DNA of 64,000 nt, taken from positions 2,294,001 through 2,358,000 of the forward strand of contig NZ_JAOQOK010000001.1 of NCBI RefSeq assembly GCF_025961835.1, in the 5' to 3' direction. The translations under genes were made by a program, and so were the position numbers. The notes beneath the pieces were generated by a model. The model saw only the letters and a program-made list of their open reading frames with translations, searched no databases and was not told where the DNA came from. Shown piece by piece: positions 54,574 to 63,301 of the stretch; positions within the stretch are counted from its first letter, which is position 1; each line of letters starts with the position of its first letter. Source of the stretch: Sphingobium sp. B2D3C. Its GTDB lineage: Bacteria > Pseudomonadota > Alphaproteobacteria > Sphingomonadales > Sphingomonadaceae.

Positions 54574-55503
54574 ATGATTGGCATTCCCGGACATTCGGAC
54601 ACCGTCCTGATCGTCGATGACGAGCCGGACACGCTGCGGATGCTCACCGCCGCGCTGGAGACAGCCGAGATTTCCGTACTGGTCGCGACCTCAGGCCATG
54701 TGGCGCTGGCCCAGCTGGGCAACATCATGCCCGACCTCATCCTGATGGATGCGGTGATGCCCGGCATGGACGGGTTCGAGACCACGCAGAAGATCAAGGC
54801 CAATCCCCAGCTCGCCAGCATCCCGATCATCTTCATGACCGGCCTGACGGAGAGCGAGCATGTCGTCGAGGCCTTCGAGGTCGGCGGCGTGGATTATGTC
54901 CGCAAGCCGGTGGACCTGCAGGAGCTGCTGGCGCGCGTGCGCGTGCATATGGCGCAGGGGCGTGCCGTCCATGCCAGCGTCGCCAGTCTCGATGCGACCG
55001 ACCGGCTGATCCTCGCCACCGATGCCCGCGGCAGCCTTTTGTGGTGCACCCCGCGTGCGGAACAGGCCATCTCGCGCGTCTCACCCGGCTGGCTGCGGAG
55101 CCAATCCGCGCTGCCGGAAGAAATCCGCAACCAGATCGAGAAGCTGCTGACCAAGGACGAGGGCGTCGCCGGCAATGCCGTGCGCGTGCGACAGACCAAG
55201 GGCCAGGGCGAGCTGGAGATGCAGGTCATCGCCCATTATCGGGAGGATGAAGTGCTCATCCGCCTCAACGAGCTCAATCCCGAGCAGGATCTCGACCGCC
55301 TGCAGGAGCGCCTGCCGCTCACCCGGCGCGAGGCGGAAGTGCTGCTATGGGTGAGCTATGGCAAGCCCAACCGGGTGATCAGCGATGTGCTGGAGATCAG
55401 CCCGCGCACCGTCACCAAGCATCTGGAACGGATTTTCGACAAGCTGGGTGTGGAGACCCGCTCAGCCGCGGCGGCTGTCGCGATCCGCATGTTGGGCCAG
55501 TAG
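54574..55503 (+). CDS. Response regulator with LuxR-type DNA-binding domain
   Basis: 309 residues. Receiver domain at the N-terminus (LIVDDEPDTLRML, phosphoacceptor Asp in LILMDAVMPGMDGFE, Lys in VRKPVDL). A middle segment of about 90 residues resembles a degenerate PAS fold. The LuxR helix-turn-helix is at the C-terminus (LTRREAEVLLWVSYGKPNRVISDVLEISPRTVTKHLERIFDKLGV). Cotranscribed with the hybrid kinase. Its position between two exported oxidase regions makes those genes plausible targets. Its end overlaps the opposite-strand RidA gene by 42 bp. Confidence 0.92.
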   Translation: MIGIPGHSDTVLIVDDEPDTLRMLTAALETAEISVLVATSGHVALAQLGNIMPDLILMDAVMPGMDGFETTQKIKANPQLASIPIIFMTGLTESEHVVEAFEVGGVDYVRKPVDLQELLARVRVHMAQGRAVHASVASLDATDRLILATDARGSLLWCTPRAEQAISRVSPGWLRSQSALPEEIRNQIEKLLTKDEGVAGNAVRVRQTKGQGELEMQVIAHYREDEVLIRLNELNPEQDLDRLQERLPLTRREAEVLLWVSYGKPNRVISDVLEISPRTVTKHLERIFDKLGVETRSAAAAVAIRMLGQ

Positions 55504-56085
55504 CGACTTCTTGCGCAGGGCGGGGGGAAGCCGCGGCGGCCGCATGTACGAGGCCTCCGGCGACGCGCCGCTGGACTTGCGCACCGCGATGGCCTCGATC
55601 TCGATCAGGTAGAGCGGGCCGACAAGCGCGGCGACCTGGAAAGTGGAGCGCGCAACGGTGTTGGGATTAGCCTGCGTGCCGAAGAACTGACGGAACCCCT
55701 CGTTAACGCCGGCGAAGTCCATCTTGCCGGTGCGCGGGTCCGCCGCGACGAACAGCGACAGCTTCACCAGATCGGACATCTTATAGCCCTGCGCCTCGAG
55801 CAGGCTCTTGATCTTGTTGAGGGTGCTGATCGTCTGGGCCTTGGTGTCGCCCATCTCCTCCAGCGTCTTGACCTCGCTCATCGGCTTGGCGGGATCGACC
55901 GGGGACGGCAGTTGGCCGGAGAGGTAGAAGGTCTCCATCCCCTCGCCGACGCGTACGCCATCCAGAATGATTGCGTTGGGATTGCCCTTGATCCGCGTGA
56001 CCTCTGCCTGAGCGGGCGCGGCGGTCATCAGCAGCGCGGCGGCACCTGCCAGAACGGTCTTGGCCAACATGGCCTTGAGAGACAT
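55462..56085 (-). CDS. Exported RidA/YjgF-family protein
   Basis: 207 residues. A signal peptide (LAKTVLAGAAALLMTAAPAQA) precedes a Rid domain: YLSGQLPSPVDPAKP, AQTISTLNKIKSLLEAQGYKMSDLVKLSLFV-type helix, and NTVARSTFQVAAL with the catalytic Arg, ending YLIEIEAIAVRK. RidA proteins hydrolyse reactive imines/enamines from amino-acid oxidation or PLP enzymes, normally in the cytoplasm. Export suggests a periplasmic source of imine. A C-terminal tail of about 36 basic residues goes beyond the family end and overlaps the neighbouring regulator gene. Start at 56085 or 56127. Related to the RidA at 59030. Confidence 0.87.
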   Translation of the reverse strand: MSLKAMLAKTVLAGAAALLMTAAPAQAEVTRIKGNPNAIILDGVRVGEGMETFYLSGQLPSPVDPAKPMSEVKTLEEMGDTKAQTISTLNKIKSLLEAQGYKMSDLVKLSLFVAADPRTGKMDFAGVNEGFRQFFGTQANPNTVARSTFQVAALVGPLYLIEIEAIAVRKSSGASPEASYMRPPRLPPALRKKSLLAQHADRDSRRG

Positions 56086-56327
56086 GCGACCCAGGTCGCG
56101 GCGAGCCGAATAAGCGCGTCTAATCATAGTGATGTTAGCTACGAATACCCCCCCTCCGCCACCATACGACAAAATGCGTATGTCCGAATCCCGACCAGTC
56201 CGATCAGCTAGCCAGGCGCAAAACAGCATATCACAGGGCGACGCGGGACGCCCGGCGCAACAACCATAACCCGCCGAAAAGACAGACAAAAAGGAGAGCG
56301 CACCACGAGAACAAGGGGGACGTCTTC

Positions 56328-58982
56328 ATGATCACGCGCAGAAATATTGCTGCCCTATTGCTCCTTACGAGCGCAGCCATTCCCGCCGCAGCCGTGGCGC
56401 AAACGGCCGAAACGCCGCAGGAGCCGCCGGCCGATGGCGGCGAGATCATCGTCACCGGCACCCGTTCCACCGGCATGATGGCCGCAGAGAGCGCCGCGCC
56501 GATCCAGTTGCTGAGCTCCTCCGCACTGGAAAAGGTGGGTCAGCCCAACCTCAACCAGGCCCTCACCCAGCTCGTGCCGAGCTTCCAGGCGCAGACGCAG
56601 GGCACCGATATGGCGAGCTTCTCGCTCTCGGCCCGCCTGCGCGGCCTCAGCCCCAACCACACGCTGGTGCTGGTCAACGGCAAGCGCCGCCACGGCAACT
56701 CTATCCTTCAGGTCATCAACGGCGCATTCGGCGGTTCCGCCGCGCCGAGCATCGACCTGATTCCGCCGGACATCGTTCAGCGCATCGAGGTCCTGCAGGA
56801 CGGCGCCGCCGCGCAATATGGTTCGGACGCCATTGCCGGCGTGATCAACATCATCCTCAAGTCGGACACCTATGGCGGCGCGGTGAAGTTCAACGCCGGC
56901 CAATATTATGACGGCGAAGGCACGACCTACAGCGCGAGCGGCAATTTCGGCATGCCGATCGGCGACAGCGGCTTCCTGGACCTGTCGCTCTTCCATCGCC
57001 GCAATGACTGGACAACGGTCGGTGACGGTCAGTTCTCGGTGCGGAACTATGACGGAACGACCGTCACCAACGTTTCGACCGCCTTCAAGCCCCTGCTCGA
57101 TGCCTGCAATGCCAAAAATTGCACCGCCGGCATTAACGGTGGCCAGCCGGCGTCGCAACTGACCCTTGGCTTCTACAATTTCGGCTATGATTTCGGTGGC
57201 GTTGAGCTCTACTCGTTCGGCAACATCTCCTATCGTCATGGTGACGCCCTGCAGGGCTATCGCCATCCGACCCGCCTGTGCCGCACCACCGCCGGCGCCG
57301 CGACGACCACGGACCCGACCAACTGCTTCGGCACCAGCGCCCAGACCGGCCTCGTCCCGCATATCGAGGTGAAGCAGGACGAGTTCCAGTTCACCACCGG
57401 CCTGCGCGGCGAGATCAGCGGCTGGGACTGGGATCTGGCCGGCAGCTATTCGGAAGACGTCGCGAAGGTCTACACCACCAATTCGGCCAACGCGTCGCTG
57501 TTTGTCGCGACCGGCCAGTCGCCATCCGACTTCTATGACGGCAGCTTCAAGTTCACCCAGTTCGTCGGCACCCTCGATCTTCGCAAGGAGTTCGACGTGG
57601 GCTTCGAGGATCCGCTGAATTTCGCCATCGGTGCAGAATATCGCAAGGAAACCTATGCCATTGGCGCCGGCGACGCGCTGTCGCGCTATGTCGAGGGTGG
57701 CCAGTCCTTCCCCGGCTATGCTCTCAGCGATGCCGGCACACTCTCGCGCAACGCCAAGGCGGCTTATATCGACGTCGCCGTCAACCCGGTGCCCGACTGG
57801 ACCGTGGATGTCGCCGGCCGCTACGAGCATTACAGCGACTTCGGCGACACGACGATCGGCAAGATCACGACGCGCTACGACTTCTCGCCGGCCTTCGCGA
57901 TCCGCGGGACGGCCAGCACGGGCTTCCGCGCACCCTCACTGCAGGAATCCGGCTATTCGGCCACCAACGTCGGGCCGACCTCTGCCACGCTGCAACTTGC
58001 GCCCAGTTCGCCGGGATCGGCCAGCGCCGGGTTCGGCGCGCTCAGTCCGGAAAAGTCGGTCAACTTCTCTGCCGGTATCGTGCTCCGCCCGATCTCGCGC
58101 CTGACGATTACGCTGGATGGCTATCTCATCAAGATCAAGGACCGCATCGTGTCCTCGGGCAGCATCACCGGCCAGCAGTTCGTCAACCTGACGTCGCCGC
58201 CGCAACGTGTCGGTATCGACACGCCGGCCGCGCTGATCAATGGCCTGACGCCCTATGACCTTGTGATCAACGCCATCAATGCCAGCGGCAAGCAGCTCGA
58301 TCCGACGGTGCGGACGAACGGTTCGCTCGCGATCCAGACCTTCACCAACGGCATCGATACCCGGACGATGGGCCTGGAGCTCGCCGCGCGTTATCCGGTC
58401 GATCTGCCCTTCGGTAACATCGATTTCTCGATCGGCGGCAACTACAACCTCACCAAGGTCACGAAGAACAAGCTGGGCACCCTGTTCGGCCCGACCTCCG
58501 AGCAGATCATCGAGAAGGCCAGCCCGGCCTTCAAGGGCAACTTCAGCGCCCTGTTCACCAGCGGCAAGTTCACCGCCAATGCCCGCGTGAATTACTACAG
58601 CAAGACCAATCAGTTCGTGCAGCCCAACAGCACATCGGCCAACGGCAATGCGAGCCGTGGCATCGCTGCCCTGCCCGCGCCGATCCTGCTGTCGAACAAC
58701 CAGCGTTACTACAATGCCGAGGTGGCGCCGGCCGCGATCGTCGATCTGGAGTTTAGCTACGAGATCACCAAGTTCGCCAACCTCGCGATCGGCGCGAACA
58801 ACCTGTTCGACAAGATGCCGGAAGTGCCGGCGCTCGTTGGAAATTACGATCCCGCAACGTGGCCGACGACCGGTGTCTCGCCCTACATCAACAACGGCGG
58901 CACGTTCAACGCGCCCTATACCTTCGGTCCCTACGGGTCGAACGGCGGATATTACTACGCCCGCCTGACGCTCAAGTTCTGA
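56328..58982 (+). CDS. TonB-dependent outer-membrane receptor
   Basis: 884 residues. Signal peptide RNIAALLLLTSAAIPAAAVAQ, TonB-box-like GEIIVTGTR, plug with LRGLSPNHTLVLVNGKRRHG and QYGSDAIAGVINIILK, then a barrel ending YYYARLTLKF with terminal Phe. It heads a run of RidA, amine oxidase, cytochrome c and amine oxidase genes on the same strand, so it probably imports their amine- or amino-acid-containing substrate across the outer membrane. The ligand is unknown. Confidence 0.93.
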   Translation: MITRRNIAALLLLTSAAIPAAAVAQTAETPQEPPADGGEIIVTGTRSTGMMAAESAAPIQLLSSSALEKVGQPNLNQALTQLVPSFQAQTQGTDMASFSLSARLRGLSPNHTLVLVNGKRRHGNSILQVINGAFGGSAAPSIDLIPPDIVQRIEVLQDGAAAQYGSDAIAGVINIILKSDTYGGAVKFNAGQYYDGEGTTYSASGNFGMPIGDSGFLDLSLFHRRNDWTTVGDGQFSVRNYDGTTVTNVSTAFKPLLDACNAKNCTAGINGGQPASQLTLGFYNFGYDFGGVELYSFGNISYRHGDALQGYRHPTRLCRTTAGAATTTDPTNCFGTSAQTGLVPHIEVKQDEFQFTTGLRGEISGWDWDLAGSYSEDVAKVYTTNSANASLFVATGQSPSDFYDGSFKFTQFVGTLDLRKEFDVGFEDPLNFAIGAEYRKETYAIGAGDALSRYVEGGQSFPGYALSDAGTLSRNAKAAYIDVAVNPVPDWTVDVAGRYEHYSDFGDTTIGKITTRYDFSPAFAIRGTASTGFRAPSLQESGYSATNVGPTSATLQLAPSSPGSASAGFGALSPEKSVNFSAGIVLRPISRLTITLDGYLIKIKDRIVSSGSITGQQFVNLTSPPQRVGIDTPAALINGLTPYDLVINAINASGKQLDPTVRTNGSLAIQTFTNGIDTRTMGLELAARYPVDLPFGNIDFSIGGNYNLTKVTKNKLGTLFGPTSEQIIEKASPAFKGNFSALFTSGKFTANARVNYYSKTNQFVQPNSTSANGNASRGIAALPAPILLSNNQRYYNAEVAPAAIVDLEFSYEITKFANLAIGANNLFDKMPEVPALVGNYDPATWPTTGVSPYINNGGTFNAPYTFGPYGSNGGYYYARLTLKF

Positions 58983-59029
58983 TCGAACAAGACGAGCCAC
59001 TTTACATCAACAGTATCTGGACGAGGAGA

Positions 59030-59530
59030 ATGACATTGAAGAAGACCGGCATCACCGCCGCCATGTTGTCAGGAGCGCTGCTTGCAGCGCTCCCCTCGGC
59101 CGCCGGCGCGCAGACCGTCGAGCGCACTTATGGCGCGCCGAACTCCCCCATCGCCTCGCTGGCCTTCGTGCCGGCGGGCGCGAACATCATGTTCGTTTCC
59201 GGCACCACACCCTCGCCGGTCGATCCGGCCAAGCCGGAAGAACTGGGCGATACCAAAGCGCAGACGCTCAGCATCCTCACCAAGATGAAGGCGTCGCTGG
59301 AAGCCAAGGGCTTTTCCATGGGCGACATCGTCAAGATGACGGTGTTCCTCGTCGGTACCCCGGAGACGGGCGGCCGCATGGACTCAGCCGGGATGAATGA
59401 GGTGTTCCGCACCTTCTTCGGCACGGCGGAACAACCCAACAAGCCCACCCGCTCGACCATCCAGGTCGCCGCGCTGGGCCGCCCGACCATGTATGTGGAG
59501 ATCGAGGCCATCGCGGCGAAAATGCCGTGA
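59030..59530 (+). CDS. Exported RidA/YjgF-family protein
   Basis: 166 residues. Signal peptide ITAAMLSGALLAALPSAAGAQ, then the Rid fold: MFVSGTTPSPVDPAKPEELG, MGDIVKMTVFLVG, and PTRSTIQVAALGRP with the catalytic Arg and VEIEAIAAK end. It shares the unusual SPVDPAKP...GDTKAQT segment with the RidA at 55462-56085, so the two are paralogues. It lies 47 bp after the TonB receptor and 73 bp before the first amine oxidase. Probably removes imines formed by those periplasmic oxidases. Confidence 0.9.
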   Translation: MTLKKTGITAAMLSGALLAALPSAAGAQTVERTYGAPNSPIASLAFVPAGANIMFVSGTTPSPVDPAKPEELGDTKAQTLSILTKMKASLEAKGFSMGDIVKMTVFLVGTPETGGRMDSAGMNEVFRTFFGTAEQPNKPTRSTIQVAALGRPTMYVEIEAIAAKMP

Positions 59531-59537
59531 GGGTCGA

Positions 59538-59570
59538 GGGAGGCGCATCGGGGGATCGCGCCTCCCTTTT
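59538..59570 (+). terminator. Hairpin with T-run between RidA and the first amine oxidase
   Basis: GGGAGGCGC (59538-59546) pairs with GCGCCTCCC (59558-59566), followed by TTTT. A good terminator shape inside an otherwise same-strand gene run, so it may set a step-down in expression or separate two transcription units. Confidence 0.75.
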
Positions 59571-59603
59571 CCACCGGGCACCGGCATCAAAGGACAAGCA
59601 AGG

Positions 59604-61193
59604 ATGACGACATCACTGCGGCCGACCCGGCGGGATATGCTGGCGATGATCGGCAAGGTCGGCGGCACGGTCGCGCTCTATCAGGCGATGACAGCGCTGG
59701 GCCATGCGGCGGAATCGCAATTCACCGGCCCGCCCCAGCTCACCGGCGCGCCCAAGGGCAAGAAGGTGCTGATCCTCGGCGCCGGCCTTGCGGGTCTGGT
59801 CGCCGCCTATGAGTTGCAGCGCGCGGGCTATGCCGTCGAGATACTCGAATATCAGGATCGCCCCGGCGGCCGGAACTACTCGGTGCGTGGTGGCGACAAG
59901 GTCGTGGAAGTCGGCGGCGTCTCGCAGACCTGCGCCTTCCAGCCCGGCAATTACCTCAATCCCGGCCCGTGGCGCATCCCCCACCATCACCGCTCGCTCC
60001 TGCATTATTGCAAGACGCTGGGCGTGGCGATGGAGCCGTTCATCCAGCTCGATCACAATGCGTTCGTCCACAACAGCAAGGCTTTCGTTGGCAAGCCGCA
60101 ACGCTACAAGGAGCTGGCGGTCGACTTCAAAGGCCATGTCTCGGACCTGCTCGGCAAGGCGCTCAACGCAGGCGCGCTGAATGATGCGGTGACCAAGGAA
60201 GATCAGGAAAAGCTGCTCGAATCTCTGCGCGGCTTCGGTCTTCTCGATGGCGACCTCAATTTCACCAGCAGCCTGCGCGTCTCCGGACAGCGCGGCTATG
60301 ATCGCGCGCCCGGCGGCGGCGTGAACGGCGCACCCACACCCTCGAAGATCAACAGCCTGTCCGACGTACTCTCGTCCGACATCTGGGCGCATATGAGCTT
60401 CTTCTTCAACAATGTGATGCAGACCACCATGTTCCAGCCCAAGGGCGGCATGGACATGATCGGCAAGGCCTTCGCCCGCGCTGTCGGCCCGGTGATCCAG
60501 CTCAACACCAAGGTCACCCGCATCACGCAGGACGACAAGGGCGTCACCGCTTATTGGCAGGATATTCCGAGCGGCAAGACCGGCCAGAGCAGCGCTGACT
60601 GGTGCGTGAACACCATTCCGCTGCCCGTGCTCAGCCAGCTCGACATGCAGGTCGGTGCGCCACTCAAGGCCGCGATGCGCGCCGTGCCGTATAGCGGGCA
60701 GGTGAAGATCGGTCTGGAGATGCGTCGCCGCTTCTGGGAGGAAGATGACGCCATCTATGGCGGTCACAGCTTCACCGATCAGACGATCGGGCTGATCTCC
60801 TACCCCAATGACAGGATGTTCGGCAACGGCCCGGCCGTGCTGCTCGGCGCCTTCGCCCGCGATGCTGGCGGGTTCCAGCTTGCCGGCATGACGCCCGCCC
60901 AGCGCATCGAGATGGCACTGGCGCAGGGCTCGGTGTTCCACCCGGCCGCCTATCGCAAGGAGTTCATGAACGGCACGTCGGTGGCCTGGAGCCGCCTGCC
61001 CTGGATCCTGGGCTGCACCTCGCGCTGGTCGGACGACGCCCGCGCCGCGCATTACCAGAACCTTGTCGCGATGGATGGCCGCATCGTCCTCGCGGGCGAA
61101 CATGCCTCTTATTACGGCGGCTGGATGGAGGGTTCGCTCCTCTCCGCGCTCGACGCCATCACCCGTATCCACCAGCGCGCCACCGGAGCCTGA
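59604..61193 (+). CDS. Tat-exported flavin monoamine oxidase family protein (copy 1)
   Basis: 529 residues. Twin-arginine signal PTRRDMLAMIGKVGGT. FAD motif VLILGAGLAGLVAAYELQRAG then the amine-oxidase-type RPGGRNYSVRGGD, and the C-terminal FAD-contact VLAGEHASYYGGWMEGSLLSALDAI. It resembles bacterial L-amino-acid/tryptophan-2-monooxygenase-like amine oxidases that make imines from amines. Start at 59604 gives the Tat motif at residue 7. Copy 2 (61674-63263) has the same length and close sequence throughout, with a cytochrome c gene between them. Predicted periplasmic, FAD folded before export. Confidence 0.92.
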   Translation: MTTSLRPTRRDMLAMIGKVGGTVALYQAMTALGHAAESQFTGPPQLTGAPKGKKVLILGAGLAGLVAAYELQRAGYAVEILEYQDRPGGRNYSVRGGDKVVEVGGVSQTCAFQPGNYLNPGPWRIPHHHRSLLHYCKTLGVAMEPFIQLDHNAFVHNSKAFVGKPQRYKELAVDFKGHVSDLLGKALNAGALNDAVTKEDQEKLLESLRGFGLLDGDLNFTSSLRVSGQRGYDRAPGGGVNGAPTPSKINSLSDVLSSDIWAHMSFFFNNVMQTTMFQPKGGMDMIGKAFARAVGPVIQLNTKVTRITQDDKGVTAYWQDIPSGKTGQSSADWCVNTIPLPVLSQLDMQVGAPLKAAMRAVPYSGQVKIGLEMRRRFWEEDDAIYGGHSFTDQTIGLISYPNDRMFGNGPAVLLGAFARDAGGFQLAGMTPAQRIEMALAQGSVFHPAAYRKEFMNGTSVAWSRLPWILGCTSRWSDDARAAHYQNLVAMDGRIVLAGEHASYYGGWMEGSLLSALDAITRIHQRATGA

Positions 61194-61197
61194 CGCC

Positions 61198-61635
61198 ATG
61201 ACCCTCAAAACCGCCGCTGCGCTCGCTCTGGCGGGCGCTCTCCTCGCCGCCACAGTGGCTGTCCGCGCGCAGGATGCGCCAGGCGGCGGGCCGACCAGCG
61301 TGGACATCTCCAATGAGGGCAAGGAGGTCTATGAGATGATCTGCCAGGCCTGCCACATGGCGGATGGCAAGGGCGGCGCCGGCGCCGGCGCGGCGATCCC
61401 GGCCATCGCGGGCAACGCCAACCTGGCGGACAAGGACTTCATCGCCACGATCCTGGTCAAGGGGCGCGGCGGCATGCCCTGGTTCACGGATATGCTCACA
61501 CCCGAGCAGATGGCCGCCGTCGCGACCTACGCGCGCAGCCATTTCAACAATTATCCCGATCCCGTCACGGCCGCCGACGTCAAGCGCGTCATCGCCGCGA
61601 ACGGATCGTCGACGCGCGATTGCAGCACGTGCTGA
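61198..61635 (+). CDS. Exported cytochrome c
   Basis: 145 residues. Signal peptide AALALAGALLAATVAVRA, haem-binding CQACH (about residue 51), Met in GGMPWFTDMLTPEQMAAVATYARS, a class I cytochrome c. Unusually it ends in DCSTC, with two Cys at the C-terminus that could form a disulphide or bind metal. It starts four bases after amine oxidase 1 and precedes amine oxidase 2, so it is the probable electron acceptor for both. Confidence 0.92.
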   Translation: MTLKTAAALALAGALLAATVAVRAQDAPGGGPTSVDISNEGKEVYEMICQACHMADGKGGAGAGAAIPAIAGNANLADKDFIATILVKGRGGMPWFTDMLTPEQMAAVATYARSHFNNYPDPVTAADVKRVIAANGSSTRDCSTC

Positions 61636-61673
61636 GCCGTGGGGACGGCCCGGCACTTTTGGGGGACATGAGC

Positions 61674-63263
61674 ATGACCGAATTTACGGCTCCGACACGG
61701 CGTGACCTGCTGGCGATGATTGGCAAGGCGGGCGGCGCCATGGCCATGTATCAGGCCATGACCGCCTTTGGCCATGCCGCCGAAACCCAGTTCACCGGCC
61801 CGCCCAAGCTCTCCGGCGCGCCCAAGGGAGCCAAGGTGCTGGTGCTCGGCGCGGGCCTTGCCGGCATGCTCGCCGCCTATGAGCTGCGCAAGGCCGGCTA
61901 TGCCGTGCAGATCCTCGAATATCAGAACCGCCCCGGCGGGCGGAACTACTCGATCCGCGGCGGCGACAAGGTGGTCGAGGTCGGCGGCACGACGCAGACC
62001 TGCGAATTCCAGCCGGGCAATTACCTCAACCCCGGCCCGTGGCGCATCCCGCACCATCACCGCACCCTGCTCCATTACACCAAGGCCTTCGGTGTCGAGC
62101 TGGAGCCGTTCATCCAGCTCAATCACAATGCCTGGGTCCACAACAGCAAGGCGTTCGGCGGCAAGCCCCAGCGCTACAAGGAGCTGGCCGTTGATTATAA
62201 GGGCCATGTCTCCGAGCTGCTCGGCAAGGCGCTGAATGCCGGCGCGCTCGATCAGAAGGTCACCAAGGAGGACAAGGAGAAGCTGGTCGAGGCCTTGCGG
62301 GAATGGGGTCTGCTCGATGGCGACCTGAATTACACCAGCGGCCTGCGTACCTCTGGCCAGCGCGGCTATGATCGCGCGCCCGGCGGCGGCGTCAACGGCG
62401 CGCCGACGCCTTCCAAGATCAACGATCTGGGCGATGTGCTGGATTCCGGCGTGTGGCAGCAGATGAGCTTCTTCTTCACCAATGTGATGCAGACGACGAT
62501 GTTCCAGCCCAAGGGCGGCATGGACATGATCGGCAAGGGCTTTGCCAAGCAGGTCGGCGACCTGATCACCTACAATGCCAAGGTGACGAAGATCGCGCAG
62601 GGCGAGAAAGGCGTCACCGTCTCCTGGCAGGACCTGACCTCCAGCGCGATGCATGAGGCGAAGGCAGATTATTGCGTCTGCACAATTCCGCTGGGCGTGC
62701 TCAACCAGCTCGAGCTGCAGGCGAGCGCTCCCCTCAAGGCCGCCATCGCCGCCGTGCCCTACTCCAACTCGGTGAAGATGGGCCTGGAGATGCGCAGCCG
62801 CTTCTGGGAGGAGAAGGACGCGATCTATGGTGGCCACAGCTTCACCGACCAGCAGATTTCGCTGATCTCTTACCCGAACTTCGACTTCTTCGCGGACAAG
62901 CCGGCGGTGCTGCTCGGGGCCTTTGCAGGCGGCGCCGGCGGCTATGCGCTGGCCGGCATGACGCCGCAGCAGCGCATCGAAACCGCGCTGGCGCAAGGAT
63001 CGGTGTTCCACCCGGAAGACTATCGCAAGCAGTTTATGAACGGAGTCTCCTTCGCCTGGAGCCGCACGCCGTGGATCATGGGATGCTGCGCCACCTGGTC
63101 GGAGGCGGCGCGCGCGCAGCACTACCAGAATCTGGTCGCCATGGATGGCCGCATCGTCCTCGCGGGCGAGCATGCGTCTTATTATGGCTGCTGGATGGAG
63201 GGCGCTCTGCTCTCCTCGCTGGATGCCATTGAGCGACTGCACAAAAAAGCAGTGGCTGGCTGA
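61674..63263 (+). CDS. Tat-exported flavin monoamine oxidase family protein (copy 2)
   Basis: 529 residues from ATG 61674, which has GGGGGA seven bases upstream and gives the same length as copy 1; another ATG lies at 61668. Twin-arginine signal PTRRDLLAMIGKAGGA, FAD motif VLVLGAGLAGMLAAYELRKAG, RPGGRNYSIRGGDKVVEVGG, and distal LAGEHASYYGCWMEGALLSSLDAI. Sequence matches copy 1 at most positions, so this is a tandem duplication flanking a cytochrome c gene. Differences are concentrated in the middle (for example DLTSSAMHEAKADYCV versus the copy 1 segment), where substrate specificity may differ. Confidence 0.92.
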   Translation: MTEFTAPTRRDLLAMIGKAGGAMAMYQAMTAFGHAAETQFTGPPKLSGAPKGAKVLVLGAGLAGMLAAYELRKAGYAVQILEYQNRPGGRNYSIRGGDKVVEVGGTTQTCEFQPGNYLNPGPWRIPHHHRTLLHYTKAFGVELEPFIQLNHNAWVHNSKAFGGKPQRYKELAVDYKGHVSELLGKALNAGALDQKVTKEDKEKLVEALREWGLLDGDLNYTSGLRTSGQRGYDRAPGGGVNGAPTPSKINDLGDVLDSGVWQQMSFFFTNVMQTTMFQPKGGMDMIGKGFAKQVGDLITYNAKVTKIAQGEKGVTVSWQDLTSSAMHEAKADYCVCTIPLGVLNQLELQASAPLKAAIAAVPYSNSVKMGLEMRSRFWEEKDAIYGGHSFTDQQISLISYPNFDFFADKPAVLLGAFAGGAGGYALAGMTPQQRIETALAQGSVFHPEDYRKQFMNGVSFAWSRTPWIMGCCATWSEAARAQHYQNLVAMDGRIVLAGEHASYYGCWMEGALLSSLDAIERLHKKAVAG

Positions 63264-63301
63264 TCGAAACTGGGGCAAAGTAGACAAAATCTACTATCGA
63301 T

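Noticed and set aside
61551..63287. 578-codon minus-strand frame opposite amine oxidase copy 2
   Set aside because: A parallel shadow also occurs opposite copy 1 (59613-61322); both mirror the duplicated sense genes and carry no domains.
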